Assembly: GCA_964493635.1 (NCBI GenBank)
Contig: CAZBOW010000007.1
Coordinates: 24,281 to 88,280 of the forward strand
Source: OLB6 sp964493635
Lineage (GTDB): Bacteria; Bacteroidota; Ignavibacteria; Kapaibacteriales; Kapaibacteriaceae
Direction: 5' to 3'
Length of the DNA stretch: 64,000 nt
A model generated the notes under the pieces. It searched no databases. It had not been told where the DNA came from and saw only the letters and a program-made list of their open reading frames with translations. The translations under genes and the position numbers were made by a program. Positions 55,128 through 64,000 of the stretch are shown in pieces (position 1 is the first letter of the stretch; every line of letters starts with the position of its first letter).

Positions 55128-55161
55128 TGTTGGTCACAGTCTTGGTCACAGTCTTGGTCAC
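55112..55161. repeat. 12-bp tandem repeat across a stop codon into the spacer
   Basis: Repeats of CAGTCTTGGTCA preceded by two diverged GTGTTGGTCA units. The array spans the last codons of the IgGFc protein gene and most of the spacer before the next gene. Confidence 0.8.
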
Positions 55162-55174
55162 TTGGGGTGCGTGT

Positions 55175-55993
55175 ATGAGGAGATTGTTCATCGCCGTGTT
55201 TCTGCTCACGACGGTAGCCGGAGGGGAGCTACTTTCACAGCAGGTTGGTCAGGAATTGGCCAACCCGCTTGTACCAGCACAACGGCGGCCCCGTGTCTTC
55301 GTTGGACCGGTTGTGGGATACAACCGTGCACTCCACTCTTCCGGCTTCCAGTCGGTTGCCGGTGACGTGCTGTGTCCGACCTTCGAAACGGGCTCGGGCA
55401 ATGGATTCTACGCAGGTGGTTCCTTCGAGTACCTCCTGGGGAGTCCTACGGCATCCCGCTCATCGATCATCATTAAGGCGCTGTACGACTACATGCCGGC
55501 CTACTACGAGGTGCCCGGCGACCAACTGCCGTCGCTCGGCCCTGACGGTTCGATCGTGAACTCCACCGTGCGGCACGTTGCCGAGGTGAAGTACACGACC
55601 GTTGCGCTGGAAGGCCTGTACAAGTTGAATCTGTTTGATTCGTACTTCGGAATTGTGGTTGGTCCAACCGTTGGTTTGGTGCTCAGCGCCGACCGCGAGC
55701 AGCGAATGGAGCTGGTCGAGCCGTTGAATGCCGTCTTTGACCCAGCCCTTGTGGGTCCAGACGTCGAGTACATCAATAACGGCCGTGCTATCATTACAAA
55801 CCGTGACGATCTTCCAGAGAAGAACGGTATTCGCGTCGGTATTAAGGCAGGCGTGCAGTACGAGCTGCCAATTGGGCGCCTATTGTTTGTACCGCACATG
55901 TTTTACAACTACGGTATTACCGAGGTGAGCCCAACGGACAACCTGCGTATTAATGCCTTGCAGATGGGCGTCGATCTTCGATTTGCCCTCTAA
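55175..55993 (+). CDS. Outer-membrane beta-barrel protein
   Basis: A 272-residue protein with a signal peptide (FIAVFLLTTVAGGELLSQQ) and alternating amphipathic strands (RVFVGPVVGYNRALHSSG, FYAGGSFEYLLG, SYFGIVVGPTVGLVLSA). A terminal strand, LQMGVDLRFAL, ends in a hydrophobic residue, as in barrels folded by the BAM complex. No specific family recognised. It follows the IgGFc/T9SS protein by 47 bases, so a shared surface role is possible. Confidence 0.65.
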   Translation: MRRLFIAVFLLTTVAGGELLSQQVGQELANPLVPAQRRPRVFVGPVVGYNRALHSSGFQSVAGDVLCPTFETGSGNGFYAGGSFEYLLGSPTASRSSIIIKALYDYMPAYYEVPGDQLPSLGPDGSIVNSTVRHVAEVKYTTVALEGLYKLNLFDSYFGIVVGPTVGLVLSADREQRMELVEPLNAVFDPALVGPDVEYINNGRAIITNRDDLPEKNGIRVGIKAGVQYELPIGRLLFVPHMFYNYGITEVSPTDNLRINALQMGVDLRFAL

Positions 55994-56020
55994 TCCCCTT
56001 CGAAATACGAATGCATTGTT

Positions 56021-56043
56021 GATGCCCGCTCCTGGCGGGCATC
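56021..56043 (+). terminator. GC-rich hairpin after the barrel gene
   Basis: A 9-bp perfect stem (GATGCCCGC with GCGGGCATC) and 5-base loop, 27 bases after the stop. No T run follows, so it is a possible terminator or 3' stabiliser only. Confidence 0.4.
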
Positions 56044-56059
56044 GCCATTTCACGTCAGT

Positions 56060-56566
56060 ATGAAACGCCTCTGGTCGCCCTGGAGATCTCACTACATCGA
56101 GACGCATCGCTCCGCCTCGGATAACGAGTGCTTCCTCTGCGCCGCGGGCCGGTGTTCGTCGGCCAGTGCCGAGACGCTGGTCGTGGCGGCGTTCACCGAT
56201 TGGGTTGTCCTCCTCAATCGCTATCCCTATAACGCTGGGCACGTCCTTGTGGCCCCTCGTGAACACACTGCGAACCTGCAAGATCTGTCGCGGACTGCGT
56301 CGTTGTCGTTCGCGCCCGTTCTCCACCACACGGTCGACGTGGTCTCGTCCGTGCTTTGCCCAGATGGCATGAACATCGGCGTGAATCTCGGCGAAGCAGC
56401 CGGAGCAGGAGTACCGGGACATCTACACTGGCATCTGGTCCCACGCTGGCATGGCGATTCGAACTTTATGGCAACGGTTGCAGACACGCGCGTGGTGTCC
56501 TCGGCCTTGGACGACCTCTGGCAGCGATTGGCCGCCGCCTTCGCCAATCGTAGTCTTGAGGCGTAA
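56060..56566 (+). CDS. HIT-family nucleotide hydrolase/phosphorylase
   Basis: A 168-residue HIT protein related to Ap4A phosphorylases. An N-terminal CFLCAA zinc-type pair is followed by VLLNRYPYNAGHVLVAPREH and the active site GHLHWHLVPRW with the His triad. It probably cleaves dinucleoside polyphosphates or nucleotide adducts. The stop overlaps the ksgA start (TAATG). Confidence 0.88.
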   Translation: MKRLWSPWRSHYIETHRSASDNECFLCAAGRCSSASAETLVVAAFTDWVVLLNRYPYNAGHVLVAPREHTANLQDLSRTASLSFAPVLHHTVDVVSSVLCPDGMNIGVNLGEAAGAGVPGHLHWHLVPRWHGDSNFMATVADTRVVSSALDDLWQRLAAAFANRSLEA

Positions 56567-57396
56567 TGACCCAGCGTATAGCCCCCAAAAAACGGTTTAG
56601 TCAGAACTTCCTGACCGACAATCGCACGGCCGCCAAGATTGCCGCTGTACTGGAGGCAACACCGACCGACGTTGTTCTGGAGATCGGACCGGGCACTGGT
56701 GCTCTTACGAAGCACCTGCTTGCCCAGCCGGCCAAGCGGATTGTGGCCGTCGACCTTGACCCCCGTGCGGTAGAATCGGTCTCGGGCTTGGTTGCGCAAT
56801 CTGATGGTCGGTTGACGGTGCAGCATGGCGACGTCCTACAGGTGAACCTGGACACGCTCTTCGCCGATGTGCCCTTTGGGAACCGGTTGGTGATTGGGAA
56901 CATCCCCTATGCCATTACCTCGGAAATCCTGTTCTGGCTGTTTGACGCACGAACCAGCTTGTCGCGCGCCGTGATTATGATGCAGAAAGAAGTGGCGCTT
57001 CGCTGCGTTGCCACACCGGGGACCAAGGACTACGGAGTGCTCAGTGTAGCGGCGTGGTATGCCACGGTACCGAAGCTAATGTTTGCCGTGCAACCAGGTT
57101 CGTTCTTTCCGCGACCATCGGTGACTTCGGCCGTGGTTCGATTTGAGATGCGCACCGAGGTTCCGAACGTTCCCTTCGCCCCCTTCATGCGGTTTGTACG
57201 GGCAGCGTTCTCCCAACGCCGGAAAGTGATGGCCAACGCGCTTGCCTCGTGGGCCAATCAAGAGGGGATTTCGCTACGAACACTCACGCTACCGGCGCAC
57301 CTGTCGGTAACCACCCTGCGAGCCGAGGCCCTAACGCCGGAGCAACTCGTGGAACTGTACCTCCACCTTTCCCCGCCGGAAAGCCAGTCCGCATGA
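56566..57396 (+). CDS. ksgA: 16S rRNA (adenine1518/1519-N6) dimethyltransferase
   Basis: KsgA dimethylates two adjacent adenines in helix 45 of 16S rRNA as a late ribosome-assembly check. The 276-residue protein shows KKRFSQNFLTD at the start, the SAM motif VVLEIGPGTGALTKHLL, the acidic VDLDP, and the catalytic NIPYAITSEILF. The small C-terminal helical domain includes FSQRRKVMANALASW. The downstream PAP2 gene overlaps by 4 bases. Confidence 0.95.
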   Translation: MTQRIAPKKRFSQNFLTDNRTAAKIAAVLEATPTDVVLEIGPGTGALTKHLLAQPAKRIVAVDLDPRAVESVSGLVAQSDGRLTVQHGDVLQVNLDTLFADVPFGNRLVIGNIPYAITSEILFWLFDARTSLSRAVIMMQKEVALRCVATPGTKDYGVLSVAAWYATVPKLMFAVQPGSFFPRPSVTSAVVRFEMRTEVPNVPFAPFMRFVRAAFSQRRKVMANALASWANQEGISLRTLTLPAHLSVTTLRAEALTPEQLVELYLHLSPPESQSA

Positions 57397-58355
57397 CCTC
57401 GACCGACCATAGCACGCTGCATGGCCTGCTGAGAAAAGGCGCTGCCAGCATTCAGGCCTACGACGTGTATACATTGATCATGCTGGTGATCTTTACGGTA
57501 CTGGCCCTTGCCTACTACCCCTACATCCCCGTGGCCTCCAGTAAGCTCGTGCTCAATGCCTTTCTTGCAGGAAGCGTGGGTGCCTTGATCCTTCTGCACG
57601 CACTAACGAGCGTACCGCTGTTTTCTGTGTTGCGTCGATTCTATGTGATCCCGATGATCTACCTGATGTACGATCAGGTGCACGCCTACGTACGCCTGGT
57701 TCACCCCGTGGATTACGACACCCAACTCATTGCGGCGGACCGGTGGCTCTTCGGAGGCGATCCAACGGTCTGGATGGGGACTTGGGCACATCCGGCGCTT
57801 ACCGAGTATCTGCAACTGTGCTACTTCCTGTTTTACTTGCTACCCATCATGCAGGCCGTTGAGTTGTGGCGGAAGGGGGCTTGGGAGGACTTGGACGTCT
57901 TTGCTCGCGGCATGACGTTCTGCTACTTCATTTCCTACCTCGCCTACTTTGCGATGCCAGCCATTGGCCCGCGCTTCACACTGCATGACTTTACCGCCAC
58001 CGATCTGGAGCTGCCGGGCTTGTGGCTGACACCTTGGTTGCGGGATATCGTCAACATTGGTGGGGGAGTGGCTCTAGGAGTTACGGACCCCGCGTCGGTT
58101 GTCAATCGCGACTGCATGCCCAGCGGTCACACGATGATGACCCTCGTGAATATCCTGTTGGGGTTCCGATTTCGCTCACAGTTCCGCTGGTGGTTCGTCG
58201 TGATCGGCAGTAGTTTGATCCTGTCGACCGTCTACCTCCGCTACCACTATGCTGTGGATGTCCTGGTTGGTGCCGCCCTAGCGCTGGCGACTCTGCCGCT
58301 GGAACCATTCGTCGCCGCATGGCTGGCTCGGCGCCGGCCACACCCTCGAGCGTGA
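57393..58355 (+). CDS. PAP2-superfamily integral membrane phosphatase/transferase
   Basis: A 320-residue protein with about six hydrophobic helices. The PAP2 motifs are CMPSGHTMMTLV (PSGH) and YLRYHYAVDVLVG (R...H...D), near the C-terminus. An N-terminal cluster including YVIPMIYLMYDQVH and DRWLFGGDPTVW resembles the inositolphosphotransferase/AUR1-like subgroup rather than simple undecaprenyl-diphosphatases. It probably works on a lipid phosphate at the outer face of the inner membrane. The start overlaps the ksgA stop (ATGA). Confidence 0.85.
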   Translation: MTSTDHSTLHGLLRKGAASIQAYDVYTLIMLVIFTVLALAYYPYIPVASSKLVLNAFLAGSVGALILLHALTSVPLFSVLRRFYVIPMIYLMYDQVHAYVRLVHPVDYDTQLIAADRWLFGGDPTVWMGTWAHPALTEYLQLCYFLFYLLPIMQAVELWRKGAWEDLDVFARGMTFCYFISYLAYFAMPAIGPRFTLHDFTATDLELPGLWLTPWLRDIVNIGGGVALGVTDPASVVNRDCMPSGHTMMTLVNILLGFRFRSQFRWWFVVIGSSLILSTVYLRYHYAVDVLVGAALALATLPLEPFVAAWLARRRPHPRA

Positions 58356-58525
58356 CGTTGGTGGGGAAAAGTGTGACGCAGCCCTGACACTATTTTTCTT
58401 GCACCGAAGGTAAAAACTCTTATTTTCAAGGCGCGGTGGGGTGTGCCTCGCCGCAATAGGTTCGCGAAAAGTTCTCTAGTTATAACTACTTTTTCGTTTT
58501 GACCTCATCAACCAGGAGTCAATCG
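58356..58525 (+). promoter_or_regulatory. AT-richer leader/promoter region of the large surface protein gene
   Basis: A 170-bp spacer, long for this window, with T/A-rich stretches (for example TAAAAACTCTTATTTTC). A one-mismatch -7 box TACTTTTT lies at 58487-58494, and the ribosome site AGGAG sits 8-12 bases before ATG 58526. The position of a real transcription start is not clear. Nothing else is recognised in it. Confidence 0.45.
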
Positions 58526-61500
58526 ATGCACTTTGCACCTCGATTACTACGGGGAATTTTGATGCTGCTGATCGCAGTGGCAGGATTTTCCGGCCAAGCC
58601 GTGGCACAAGACGTTGTGTCCACTTCCGGCACCATGGGACTCATGGAGGGGCGGCACTATATGGTGGCCTTCCCTCAAGTGTGGGCAAGTACTTCCGAAG
58701 TACCAACGCCCAAGCCCATGTTGCTCTTCATCTCATCGCGGTCACGTGCCACGGTGACCATCACAACGCCAGCACCAAGCAACGATGCAATCAAACTGAG
58801 CCGCACCATCACGTTGCAGCCAGATGAGGTCTTCCAGTTCGAGGTTCCCATTCCGTTGATGAACACGGAGTCGGAAGTCAAGAACGGATACGGCATCGCC
58901 GTGACCGGCGACAAGCCGATCTCTGTATCGACGTACCAAGCTTGGATGGGTAACGGTGAGTTAGCCCGCCAGCTGCCGGTGGAGTCATGGGGTAGGAATT
59001 ACTACAGCATGAACTTCTACCAGGATCGCTATGGCATGAACGGGAACTACAAGTACCGCCCAGGCCAGATTCTGGTGATTGCCGCGCGCGACAACACCGT
59101 TGTAACGTACACACCAACGGTCGACACCGAAGGTGGTCGCGACCAGCCGTCGGTCCGCAAGGGACAAACCGGAACGGTGACCTTGAACAAGGGAGAGACC
59201 TTCCTGATCAAGGCGAAGATCGACGAAGCCTACAACAAAGAGTATGTCACGGACCTGTCCGGTACGTGGATTCGCTCCAGTCGTCCAGTGGGCGTGATCT
59301 CTGGTCACACCAAGGTGGCCATCATGCGCTATCCCGACGTTCTTCCTCCTACGGGCATGTTCGCAACCGAAGCTCACTTCGTTCGCAACAACGTCCATGA
59401 TGCCATGCTGCCCTTTGAAATGGCTGGCACCGACTTCGTAACGATTCCAGCGATGTACGGCCCACTGCGTATTACCGGTAAGGCCGCTCAGGATGCCGGC
59501 ATCGAGGACGACCGCGGTGACGTGGTTCGATTCATCGCTCTGGAAGACGGTACGCAGATCGAAGCACTCCGTGAGGACGGCTCCGACTACAAGACAATCA
59601 TGAAGATTGACCGCGGCGGAACGTGGCTCGAGACGTCGGTTCAAGTACCGACGAAATGGCGTTCGAACAAGCCTATGCTTGTTGGACACTATGGTAAGGC
59701 CTATGCGAAGGTGATTCCGCCAGCAGCGTCGAAGGACGGTGATGCCACCCAAGGACACCCAACGGTTGAGTCCGGCATGCCGATGTTGCAGTATGTGCCT
59801 TCCACCGACCGGTGGGTAAGCTACGCTGTGTTCCACGCCCCAGACGGCATGGATAACTTCTTCAACATCGTCTTCCGTCCGGAGGAAGTGGGCAAGATTA
59901 AGTTCAACGGTGCTTCCCTGAATGGTCGTTTCGGTGGTGCGATGCGTGAACTCAAGGGCACACCGTACTGGTACATCCGTCACCCCATCGGAAAAGGCGA
60001 CTACGTCATCGAATCGGAAACGGAAGATGTTCGCTGGATGGCGTGGTCCTATGGATCGCTGGACGGCTTGAACATGGGTCGGGCCTATGGTACCCCAGTA
60101 GCTGTCGACGTTGCAATCGCATGTGATGACTCCGTTGCCGTAACCGAGGAAATCCTCTGCGGCGATGTCAAGGGCGAGGGCAAGATCCTACCCGAGGGTT
60201 CGGAGTGCGGCTCGATCTATATGATCTATGCTGAAAGCCTGAGCAACTACGAGCTGATCGTGGACGAGAACTTCGAAAGCGGAATGCAGAAGGCCAAGTT
60301 CCAAGTGAACGTGCTGAACAAGCGCCAGCCTGGCAAAGCCGTTGTTCGTGTTGTGACGCGTTCGGGTAAGTACGTTGAAAAGACCTATGAGTACACACCT
60401 GACAAGATCGACTGGAGCCCAAAGAGCATCGACTTCGGTGCCATTCCAATTGGTTCGCCATCGTGTAAAACGATCACCTTCACCAACCTCCGCACGGACG
60501 CTCCGGTAACCGTCAAGGATGTGCGCGTGAAGTACTATCCTGGTACGTTCCGTTTCAATCCGGCATCGTTCTCCATCGAGCCTGGACAGAGCGTCAACGT
60601 AGAAGTGTGCGCCACAACGAACGACACGCGTGAACTGGTCGACACCGTGATCGCCGTTCTGGAGTGCTTCGAAGAAGTCACCACCGAATTGCGTGTCCGC
60701 AGCCAAGCTCCGCTGATCTACGTTGGCGACCAGACCTGGATCAATATTCCGGCCACCTCGCCGGGTGTTGAGCGCCCCGTAGAAATCATCAACGCGAGCG
60801 ACGTGAACCTGACCATCACCGGTTACGACAAGTCTCTGCTGGATGGCTCAGGGAACTTCTTCAACCCACGCAACCTGGATGAAGTCCTGCCGTTGACGAT
60901 TGCAGGTGGTGGACGCCATACGTTCTACGTTACCTACAGCCCACGCGGTGAGGCTGGCGTAGCGCATCAGGTGAACGTACCGTTCTACTCCAATGCGAAG
61001 AAAGAAGACTCGATCGCCGTCCTGAAGGGTAATGGTGTTGAGATCGACCTCTACGCTGCTGCTCTTCCGTGGAATGTGCGTGTTCTGGATAACATCCAAA
61101 GCGCCCAAGGTATCACGTCGTACCGTCAGACGGTAGAGTTCCAGAACACCGGCGACCTGCCCGTCGAATTCTCGACCCCGATCATCCGTGGCACCGATGC
61201 TGGATCCTTCCGCATCGTAGACTTCGGTAATACGGGAGGCTTCCCGATCACCCTTGTTGGTGGCACGCGCCCAAGCGCAACGATCAACATCGAGTTTGTA
61301 CCAACCGAGCTTGCGAATCGTGCCGGTGAGCGCAATGACTACACCGCAGAACTGGTATTCCCAACCAATTCCGATGCGCAACGCGAAGTTGTCGTGGAGT
61401 TGAAGGGTACGGCATGGCAACCACAGGTGAAGGGCGCTGATCAGGACTATGGCGTCTTCAACCTGGGTGCAGCTACGTCAACACTGGATATTCCGGTGTC

Positions 61501-62928
61501 GAACATGCACTTCCAGGATGTCACCAATCCAACCACGGGCAATGCCAATGGTACCCACGAAGTGGTGATCACGGGTATCAACATCGTGGGTGCAGCCAAT
61601 AACTTCAAGATCAACAACGGTCCAACCCCAGCATCGCCATGGCGTTTGGCTGGCGGTGAGGAGCGGATGCTGAGCGTAACGTTCGATCCGCGCGAGTCGG
61701 GCATGTTCTCGGCCCAGTACGAGATCATCACTCAGCCAGAAAACCTCACCACGGGAGCTGCGCCATATACACCGGTCTACACGCTCACGGCAGAGGTGAT
61801 CGGTGGCGAATTCAACGTTCGTGATGCATACGCGCGTCAGTACGTACTGAACACCACCGAGATGGTTGTGGAAGTACGTCACTCGGAAGCACAGCCACGC
61901 ACGTACGATGTGGGCTTCCCGAAAGGGGCTGATGCATCCCGCTTTACGGTGATTGAGCCAGCTTCTGGCGTACTGACGGTTGCTCCTGGTGAAACGGGTG
62001 TGATTCGCATCCAGTTCGGCCCGGACTTCGTCACACTGCTCCAAAACGGACAAAACCGCGCCATCATCGANNNNNNNNNNNNNNNNNNNNNNNNNNNNNN
62101 NNNNNNNNNNNNNNNNNNNNNNNNNNNNNNNNNNNNNNNNNNNNNNNNNNNNNNNNNNNNNNNNNNNNNNCTGTGGAAGTTGCTGTAAGCTTGGACGCCA
62201 TTCCAGAATCCCTCGATCCGGTGAAACTCACCGAAATGCGGGTACGTCTGTCGTGGGATCCGAAGCTTGTGCAGCCACGCACCAACCCAGCCGACTTCAT
62301 CCTGAACGGTACGCTGGCCGAAGGCTGGACGGTTGTGAACGTAGCAACCTTCCCAGAAGGCTCGCGGATGCCGAACTCGATGGAGATCGACATTGCCGAT
62401 CTGCGCGACACGAAGGCACCGTTGGTCAATGACCGCACGAAGCCATTCTTCAAGGTGATCTTCGATGCCTACCTTGGCATTGGTGCTGATCCTGTAAACG
62501 TGACGCGTACGCCAGTGAACGTGTACTCCTACACGGTAGACTTCGACGGCTCGAACGGACCAGGAGTCACGCAATCGTACGCCCTGTTCAACGACGAGCC
62601 AGGTACCATCACGGTTGACTTCGGCTGTGCTGGTGAACTTCGTCTGGTACAGGTATCGTCGACCACCTTTGGTGTGCAGCCCGTTAGCCCGAATCCCGTA
62701 TCGAGCACGGCAACGATCAACTACTCGATTGGCTTGAATGGCCACACGTCGATCGTTCTGTACAACTATGCTGGCGAGCGTGTCATGGATATCCTTGACG
62801 CCAACCAAGCTAGTGGTGCCTACGAGATTGCACTCGACGTTTCCACGCTGCCAGCTGGAACGTACTACTATCGCGTCGTCTCTGGTCCGTTCATGAGCGA
62901 ACCTCAGTCGATGACGATCGTGCGATAA
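58526..62928 (+). CDS. Giant IgGFc-binding / choice-of-anchor D protein with T9SS sorting domain, one gap
   Basis: About 1460 residues. A signal peptide ends near AVAQD (28). An IgGFc-binding-type region follows (HYMVAFPQVW, PVGVISGHTK, DAMLPFEMAGTDFVTIPAM, then WMAWSYGSLDG). Several choice-of-anchor D units come next (SIDFGAIPIGSPSCKTITF, YGVFNLGAATSTLDIPVSN). After the gap there is a cohesin-like segment (LTEMRVRLSWDPKLVQ) and a T9SS type A sorting domain (VQPVSPNPVSSTATINYSI...PAGTYYYRVVSGPF). Codon choice is strongly biased (proline almost always CCA, many GGT/CGT), unlike its neighbours, suggesting very high expression. A strong terminator follows. Frames on the two sides of the gap do not join over exactly 100 bases. 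Confidence 0.85.
62071..62170. other. Assembly gap (100 N) inside the giant surface protein gene
   Basis: Exactly 100 N; the coding frame changes across it, so the true length differs. Confidence 0.9.
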
Positions 62929-62953
62929 GCACACGACGCACACGCACTATCAC

Positions 62954-62990
62954 GCCCCCTTTCACTTCGGTGGAAGGGGGCTTCTTGTTT
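62954..62990 (+). terminator. Rho-independent terminator after the giant surface protein gene
   Basis: A 12-bp stem (GCCCCCTTTCAC with GTGGAAGGGGGC, one G-T pair), a UUCG tetraloop and the tail TTCTTGTTT, 25 bases after the stop. The strongest terminator in the window. Its 3' arm contains the AGGGGGCT octamer. Confidence 0.85.
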
Positions 62991-62998
62991 AAGAGGTG

Positions 62999-64000
62999 TT
63001 ATAGGTAGTGAAGAACGTGCCGAGCAGCAACCGACGACGCTCCTTGGCGTGATTCAAACCACGCTGCAACCGCCGGATGGGGCGTCGCGGCTGTATCGAC
63101 ATGCGATTGGAGCCATGACCGAGCATCATCGACGGTGGTAATCACCGTTAGTGCACCAGCAGTGTGGAGCGAGCGCGCATCTTCCGAGCGTGCAATGTGA
63201 GGACCGCATGCAATCGGTAGCTGGGCGCAGGCTGGCTCGGTAGTGCTGTGAACGCCTACGCCAAAGCCCCCTCCCACCCAGGCAGCCGTGCATCGGGGAT
63301 ACAGATCTACGAGGAGTCCGTAGGCATCAACGACAACATTACGTTGGGGGTCGGGTTGGTCCGTAGTGTACCGCAGCGCGTCAAGCTGGGAACACGTTCG
63401 CATAATGTCGGCATCGGACAATTGATGGGGCACGACGATCACACGAGGTGGGTCTGGCATCCCGTGCAGGGCTGCGGCAAGCATCTCCACGTCCTCGGGC
63501 CAGGCACTACCAACGATCAGCGTTGCCGCCGGTGCTGGAGATGCTGACGCGTCGAACCAGGCGGCAAGTGCGGCATCCGGTTGGGTGGTCGCCATCCGAT
63601 ACATCACCTGATCGACACGGCTATCGGCAACGACGGTAATAGGTACGGTTGGTGCTATGGCCTGCAGGGCTCGAGCATGGTCGTTGGTAATGGCCAAGAT
63701 CTCTGTGAGCTGTTGGTACGTGTTGCGCATCCACGAGCCGATGGGACCGCGGCCAGCTCCCGTCGGTGCCGTGGCGTTGACCAGCACAATCGGGACGCAG
63801 GCCTCCCGGACGGCGCGGATCATGGATCTCCACAGGTCGTAGCGATCTATCACCAGAACCGTTGGTTGCAGAGCCGCAACAAGCCGTCGCATCGTGGGAA
63901 GGTGATCGACAGGTAGCAGTAGCGCATCGTCCAGGAGGGGGCTCTGGCGTGCATGGTTGATCGCTGAGATCGACGTTACGGTAGCTACAACGGTAATGTC
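62999..64000 (-). CDS. waaA: 3-deoxy-D-manno-octulosonic acid (Kdo) transferase, 5' partial
   Basis: The C-terminal ~330 residues of WaaA, which adds Kdo from CMP-Kdo to lipid A precursor at the inner membrane. The frame is open to the window end and starts there DITVVATVTSISA, LLLPVDHLPTMRRLV. Then come IVLVNATAPTGAGRG, the GT-B nucleotide half LIVGSAWPEDVEMLA and the donor-site AAWVGGGFGVGVHSTTEPA. About 100 N-terminal residues, including the membrane anchor, lie outside the window. It is convergent with the large surface gene. Confidence 0.9.
   Translation of the reverse strand, partial: DITVVATVTSISAINHARQSPLLDDALLLPVDHLPTMRRLVAALQPTVLVIDRYDLWRSMIRAVREACVPIVLVNATAPTGAGRGPIGSWMRNTYQQLTEILAITNDHARALQAIAPTVPITVVADSRVDQVMYRMATTQPDAALAAWFDASASPAPAATLIVGSAWPEDVEMLAAALHGMPDPPRVIVVPHQLSDADIMRTCSQLDALRYTTDQPDPQRNVVVDAYGLLVDLYPRCTAAWVGGGFGVGVHSTTEPACAQLPIACGPHIARSEDARSLHTAGALTVITTVDDARSWLQSHVDTAATPHPAVAAWFESRQGASSVAARHVLHYL

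Noticed and set aside
56021..56043. Strong intrinsic terminator
   Set aside because: The stem is good but there is no T tract on either side, so only a low-confidence hairpin is reported.

Overview
The window reads as a draft chromosomal contig from a member of the Bacteroidota/Chlorobiota (FCB) superphylum. Evidence: a FabZ domain fused to the end of LpxC, three very large exported proteins with type IX secretion (T9SS) C-terminal sorting domains, a GWxTD-type protein, LPS/Kdo genes, and promoters with the TAnnTTTG -7 box typical of this group. The base composition is moderately GC-rich by eye, which together with a CrtC-like carotenoid hydratase fits the Chlorobi/Ignavibacteria/Candidatus Kapabacteria side better than classical Bacteroidetes. 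That placement is an inference; no 16S rRNA is present. Ten runs of exactly 100 N interrupt the sequence. Reading frames across dapF and the large gene at 58526 do not close over 100 bases, so these are placeholder gaps of unknown true length, and several genes are cut or split by them.

Layout. 1-6492 (+): end of lpxC-fabZ, lpxA, a DUF1207-like protein, then ychF, a hypothetical, a HAD phosphatase, queG and trxB in one tightly packed run. 6479-9492 (-): a VWA/OmpA/SPOR envelope protein and the C-terminal half of ClpB. 9636-11325 (+): plsY-gpsA, convergent with xseA-xseB. 12932-17481 (+): ispF, a sensor histidine kinase, ruvX and a GWxTD-like protein. 17478-20202: a glycosyltransferase with a small membrane protein, divergent from a carotenoid 1,2-hydratase; mutL, a CpcT-family protein and a FabI-type enoyl reductase follow. 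23653-33766 (-): cystathionine beta-synthase, ABC exporter, class I aldolase, a 1564-residue T9SS cargo protein and an LD-carboxypeptidase. 33889-37329 (+): tRNA-Ser(GGA), ECF sigma factor, LytR_C protein, rsfS, argS. 37309-43679: thioredoxin-like protein, UPF0598 protein, thioesterase, metallophosphoesterase, outer-membrane barrel, M20 peptidase, dapF, inositol monophosphatase. 43713-50310: Wza/Wzz exopolysaccharide pair, then a MESH1-like alarmone hydrolase, recN, a 54-residue membrane protein and hflX. 50365-62928 (+): OstA/LptA-like protein, two IgGFc-binding/T9SS proteins, an outer-membrane barrel, a HIT protein, ksgA and a PAP2 phosphatase. 62999-64000 (-): Kdo transferase waaA.

How it works together: most genes are housekeeping (lipid A/Kdo, phospholipid precursors, isoprenoid, fatty acid, DNA repair, translation), mixed with envelope and surface functions. 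Gene packing is extreme. ATGA/GTGA start-stop overlaps are the rule inside operons, and five of eight convergent pairs overlap at their stop codons.

The most unusual signals are at DNA level: (1) the asymmetric octamer AGGGGGCT, found 22 times by eye on the two strands, a possible Chi-like or other architecture motif; (2) exact TAnnTTTG boxes only 3-7 bases before start codons, implying leaderless mRNAs; (3) many short tandem repeats (period 6-18 bp) concentrated at gene ends and in signal-peptide codons; and (4) a perfect 30-bp palindrome built from a 10-bp unit between two convergent stop codons. No phage, IS element, CRISPR array or defence system was recognised.
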